DNA of 64,000 nt from Ancistrus triradiatus (taxonomy: Eukaryota > Chordata > Actinopteri > Siluriformes > Loricariidae). Both the position numbers and the translations under genes were made by a program. Shown here piece after piece: positions 39,001-45,000 of this stretch (position 1 is its first letter; each line of letters opens with the position of its first letter). The DNA is taken from the NCBI GenBank assembly GCA_025084515.1, contig JAJAGP010000096.1, positions 558,001 to 622,000 of the forward strand, written 5' to 3'. The notes under the pieces are model-generated. The model was not told the DNA's origin. It saw only the letters and a program-made list of their open reading frames with translations, and made no database searches.

Positions 39001-42000
39001 CGCCTGGCAACTGCAGGATCTGAAGTCCCTCTCGGAGTAGTGTGTTACTGATGGTAGCCCTTTGTTACTTTGGTCCCAGCTCTCTGCAGGTCATTCATCA
39101 GGTCCCTCCGTGTACTTCTGGGATTTTTTCTCACCGTTCCTTTTCATCATTTTGACCCCATGGAATGAGATCTTGCGTGGAGCCCCAGAGCGCGAGGAGA
39201 TTATCAATGGTCTTGTATGTTCTTCCATTTCTTACCATTTGCTCCCACAGTTTGATTTATTTCACACCAACCTGCTTGCCTATTGTAGATTCACTCTTCC
39301 CAGCCTGGTGCAGGTCTACAATTTTCTTCCTGGTGTCCTTCGACAGCTCTTTGTTCTTGACCATGGTTGAGTTTGAAGTCTGACTGTTTGAGGCTGTGGA
39401 CAGGTGTCTTTTATACAAATAACGAGGTCACACAGGTGCCATTAAAACAGGTAACGAGTTGAGGACAGAAGAGCTTAAAGAAGTTGTTACAGGTCTGTGA
39501 GAGCCAGAAATCTTGCTTGTTCTGTGGGTGACCAAATACTTATTTTCCAGCATGATTCACAATTAAATTCTTTAAAAATCCTACAATGTGATTTCCTGGA
39601 TGGTTTTCTCATTTTGTCTCTCATAGTTGATTTGTACCTATATTGGAAATTACAAACCTCTCACATCTTTATAAGTTATGTTCAGTAGTTGTGTCTCATT
39701 TATTATTATTATTATTATTATGAGTTTTATCAGATTCAAAAATTGTGATATCAGCATTATATATCGGCCATCTGCTCTCAAAATATCGGTATCGGCCATT
39801 AAAAAACATCGGTCAACCACTAGTATGGAGGGACTGTGGTGGCCTAGTGGTTAAGGTACTGGACTGTGGACCAGAAGGTCCTCTGCCAAGCAGCCACTGT
39901 TGGGTTTTTGAGCAAGGCCCATAACCCACAATTGCTTGGACTGTAGGACTGTATCAGTTGTAAGTCGCTGGATAATGGCGTCTGCTAAATGACATAAGTG
40001 TAAACGTCCCCGGGCTCATACAGATCGCCTAGTGTGTGTGTAGACCCTTTGTTGTGCACCTCCCTCTTCTCATTTCTTATTTCCTGTTTGTAAAGCGGAT
40101 TGGTGAAAGCGCCTATCGTCGAAGACTGGAAGTCTATAAGCTTAACTGAAAGTCCAATTTAACTTCAAGCCGTCGACAAGCAGCTCTTCATTCAGACTAT
40201 GACGTGTGGCTTGTGAGAGAGGACTCGTATCTCCACAGCATCGAGGCAGTAGATATCTCAGGGTGTGACCTTATTACATTTCATTAGGAATCCACAGGCA
40301 CGTCAGCTGTTAAGACGTCCAGCATTACAGGACCTCACTTTTACTGTCCTCTCCTCAAGGAACCATAAATGAAAATAAAAGAGGATTAAGACCTGTTGGG
40401 GAATGGTGTTCATAATCTTAGACGAGATAAAAGCCATCCATCACAACCATCCCAGCTGAGGGAAACCGGACAGGACATGCTTATTTTGTCACATCATTGT
40501 CGCCTTTGCTGTACGTATTCGCTTTTCGTATTTTTAACCACGTCTGGATCTGAGTGGGAAGACATTTGTAGACGTGTTCTGTCTTAATTAAAGACGCTGG
40601 ATCGAACAGTACATAAACCATCACTCCCTCTATTGGGGTGGGCGATATGGCAAGGACATTATATCACAATATTTAAAGACGTTTACACCATATTTATCAT
40701 GACGCACGTGATCGCAGACAAAATGCATCAGGAGCGACAGATATTCAGAAACTAGGATTCAAACATCATCCCATACATTTTATTTAAACAGAACTAATTA
40801 CGCTATCATTTAAACTTGCATTCGGTCAGTGCTGTTGAAGCACTGGCGATATTCTCGATGCGCTCAGAGAAGCATATCGTCTACAAAATTCATCACGATA
40901 TGATAAAATATCGTCATATTGCCCAGCCCTACCCCATATGAATCATTTCCACCGATTCACATCATCTCCCTGGATAACTCTGAACACACCAAACGCCCAG
41001 AGCTGGGACAAACGGACAGTCCTGATCAACGTGTGTATGTATGTGTCTGAACGCCATCACTCAAGGTGTCGGCAGGCTTGGATCAGAGATTTGTTTGCTC
41101 ATTTCTTGAGTTGTCACAGCTGGAGGCTCTCGCTCCCCAATGCCTTCACGTCCCTTTTCTCTCTCCATCATCCCATAATAACCCCTCACTTGGGGAGAGG
41201 CGGAGCATCGTGACTCAGCTGGTGAGTCACACCCATTGGCAGGCGTGTGTTTAAGACGTGACATTTGAGTGAATCGGATCAGAAGGGACCGAAAGCGTGT
41301 GCACTGGAAGCCTGTGTCCAGTGGTGACACAAGAACGGGGTGGGTAGAGCTTCGGCCTAGATTCATGTGATGCACAGATAGAGTGCATCAAAACTGTAGC
41401 CAATAATAGAGGAAAGGTTGAAATGTGGGTCAAAACATCCCTCACATGTTCATTAGTGATGTTCTGGGTTGTTGTTCTTCCACTAGAGAAACTCGCCATG
41501 AAAGAGGACACCCCTGAAAATCAGGCGCTGGCGATTAGATAAAAAAAAAAAAAAAAAGTCGCCACCTATGCTGACCGAAATGGTGATCTACATGCTGTGG
41601 TGAAAACATCTGACAGACGTCCACATGCCTTGATATTGTGATGAGCTACGCCTCAAATCAGAGCACCAAATGGAGAGGCAATGTGGTGTGACAATGAAAT
41701 ACAATCGGGGTGTCAGAGTAAATTACCACGGACACAGCTCACAGACGAGAGATGGCGAGAGCCACGCGTCAGCAGAACGGAAAGTACGCCGAATTATGGC
41801 CGCCTGATATGACGAGATATTGCTGAACAGTAAAGTCAGTGAACAAAACAGTTACTCAAACAAGACTGACAGCTAATCAGAATGCCTTCGTGTAGGTAGG
41901 GAACTAGAATACCTCCGTTTCTGCACACACTGTCCATGTTATCAGCTCCGCTTACCATTTACAGCTGCACCACGGAATTCGAACTTAATTGGTTCCAAAA

Positions 42001-45000
42001 GTCCGTTTGAACTCCGATTTGCTTGAAGTCTGAATCAAATTTCCCCATGACAAGTAATATAAATAGGATTCGTCCATTCCCGACCCACAAATGACTGCTT
42101 TTGACCTCTGTATTCATAAGTAATTCATGATAAAAGCATGAATAAAGCAAATGTAATGCAATAACAATACTAAGCAATACATACAAGAAATAAGTGAAAA
42201 TAAATTGAAACTTTACAGCCACTGAGACAAACGCAGGTTAAGCACGTCTTATCGGTGCCAAGACTGGGGGGTGTCTGAAATCGCACCCATAGACTGATAT
42301 AATATACATATACAGTGGTGTTTGAAAGTTTGTGAACCCTTTAGAATTTTCTATATTTCTGCATAAATATGACCCAAAACATCGGATTTTCACACAAGTC
42401 CTAAAAGTAGATCAAGAGAACCCAGTTAAACAAATAAGACAAAAACATTATACTTGGTCATTTATTTATTGAGGACAATGATCCAATATTACATATAAAT
42501 GAGTGGCAAAAGTATGTGAACCCCTAGGATTGGCAGTTAATTTGAATGTGAAATTAGAGTCAGGTGTTTTCAATCACAGGGATGGCAATCAGTTAGTGTA
42601 TCATGGCACAAACAATGGAGGTTTCAGAGGGCCTCAGAAAGAGAGTTGTTGATGCTCATCAGGCTGGAAAAGGTTACAAAACCATCTCTAAAGAGTTTGG
42701 GCTCCACCAATCCACAGTCAGACAGATTGTGTACAAATGGAGGAAATTCAAGATCATTGTTACCCTCCCCAGGAGTGGTCGACCCACAAAGATCACTCCA
42801 AGAGCAAGGCGAGTAATAGTCGGTGAGGTCACAAAAGGACCCCAGGGTAACNNNNNNNNNNNNNNNNNNNNNNNNNNNNNNNNNNNNNNNNNNNNNNNNN
42901 NNNNNNNNNNNNNNNNNNNNNNNNNNNNNNNNNNNNNNNNNNNNNNNNNNNAGCCCGGTGGTGGTGTGCTTTACACCACTACAGCAACTTAATTTTCCTT
43001 CGTCACTTCTACATGTTTTCACTTCTTAATAACTGCATTTGTAGCTGATTAGAAAAGCAGATGGTTGGAAAGGTGGGAACCTACGACTAACTCTACTGCT
43101 AAACTGTATGACCCTGTTACCAAGCGGTGACTGTAAACCACTAATTAGAAGGGGTGCCCACATACTTTAGGAAGTGCAGAATGAAAGTCAGCACTGGAGA
43201 GAGAGAATGGGAGGAGCTTTATGGAAGATGAGCTAAGCAGTACCTTCAATCCTCCGCACTCGGCTGCAGAACCTTGGTCCACTCCGGTGATGTAGACGCC
43301 CAGAGCATATTCGGCTCCACCACGGATCATCAGACCCAGAGAGCGGCCATCATCCAGCACCAGATTCACCTGTTACACAACAGCACACGTTTAGAAGATA
43401 CATACTCACTTCTCCTCCCTACGCACCCACCAGAAAAATCACTCCTGGGTCAGGCGAAACCAGGAGAACATTTCTGACCTGCCCACCAAAGGTGCGACAG
43501 AGACAATACGTGTCGCCAAACTCGTCTCTCACCAAAAATATCCATGAAACAGATGCACGAGGTAGGAATGTATATATTTCATGACTAAATGCTGGTGGGC
43601 GGCTTTCAGCGTGACAATTTCCACCATTTCAGAGCAGCTTTTAAAACCTCCAATTAGTACGCGAGTCACATTTTGCGTGATTAGCTGCAGTTAATAGCAA
43701 ACTGCACGTTTAGCGGCTGACTAAAGTCCCATTTAGCCCTGTAACGTCTCACACCATTTGTTTTTTCTCTCCGTACTGGGAGTGAGTGTGCGAACTTACA
43801 CTCCCTCACGCATAACCCAACCTGGGACTACGTCAGCCGATAGCGCTCCCGTCAAGGTAACCCAACAGGTCACTCCGGCGGACGCACGAGAAGGTTATGG
43901 GGAGCGTCTTTCTTTCTTTATAGCGCCGTACGTTAACAGAAACGTCCTGCTGTATCACGTTTAACAGATTTAAGCATCCACAATGCCTTTTGGTATTTAC
44001 TCAAACCCCTTCTTCATAGCGGCCAACGTCTCTGAATTACTTTGCGTTTTGTTCCGCTCGGACGTGCGCCAGGACCCACGATAAATCAGCGCAGAAAAGC
44101 AGGTCCAGCCGAGGCCGGAGCAGGACGGCAGCTCTAATCCTCCTCTCTAATGCATCCACCAGGCTGCGGAGGCTCTCTCAAGCAAAGCGAGAGATTTACA
44201 GCTGGACGAGCGAGTCGTAAAACTCCCTCTAAAATAATATCATATAATAAAAGGAAATTCTGGCACGTTAATGGAGATGGAGGCAAGGCGGCATGGGAGC
44301 ATAAAGTTGTGAAAGTCTGATTGAGGTGACAGATGGGTAAACAGTAAACAGAGATAAAAGCTCCAGATGTAATGAAGGAGGAATGAAAAGGAACGGTTCC
44401 TAGGGTGTTAAGGATTGTGATCATTATTTGTGACTGCATGAAGGACTCCAACCTTGTGCACGTGGTGATCACCAGTGTTAATTTCGTTGACGAATGATGG
44501 GTCAGTTTTAGTTAGACGACCATTTTTTTCTAACGAAAACAAGAATGAAAAAACATCAACTAGGACGAAATGAACTGTCATGGTTGTCAACGAATTAAAA
44601 ACGAGACAAAAATGTTTGGCAGGGACGACATCCAATCAGATCTTCAGCATATGTGGAAAGGCGGGACGAGTCGGGTAGCGATCCAATCAGTAATGCGGTA
44701 AGACGCAGATAGTTCATATAACCGCGGGAAGCCCGTCCAACTAGCCTGGTTCTCAGGAAACCAACTCGACAATGTCAACACTTGGGAGAAAGAGGAGTCG
44801 ATATATTGTCCCATTTCTTATTTGACGTCAAGGAAAACAAGACTCTTTGTAAACCTGTGTTTATCTCCGATAAAAATACAACAAACCTAACGACATCTGC
44901 AGGCATGTCATCCTGAAACCGAGCTCCTATTTTAGCGGTATTACGGTAGTACGTTGCAAACGCACTCCAAGTTCGTTAAGTTCAAGCCAATATTTCAGAG

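Larger units (their letters stand above)
28120..43243. other. whirlin intron 3
   Basis: About 15.1 kb. It is largely made of Tc1 copies (28656, 30428, 33674, 36373, 38086, 42313), MITEs, a SINE (39831) and an assembly gap (42852). The segments 32240-33300, 34870-36200 and 41000-42300 look non-repetitive or unrecognised. Confidence 0.65.
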
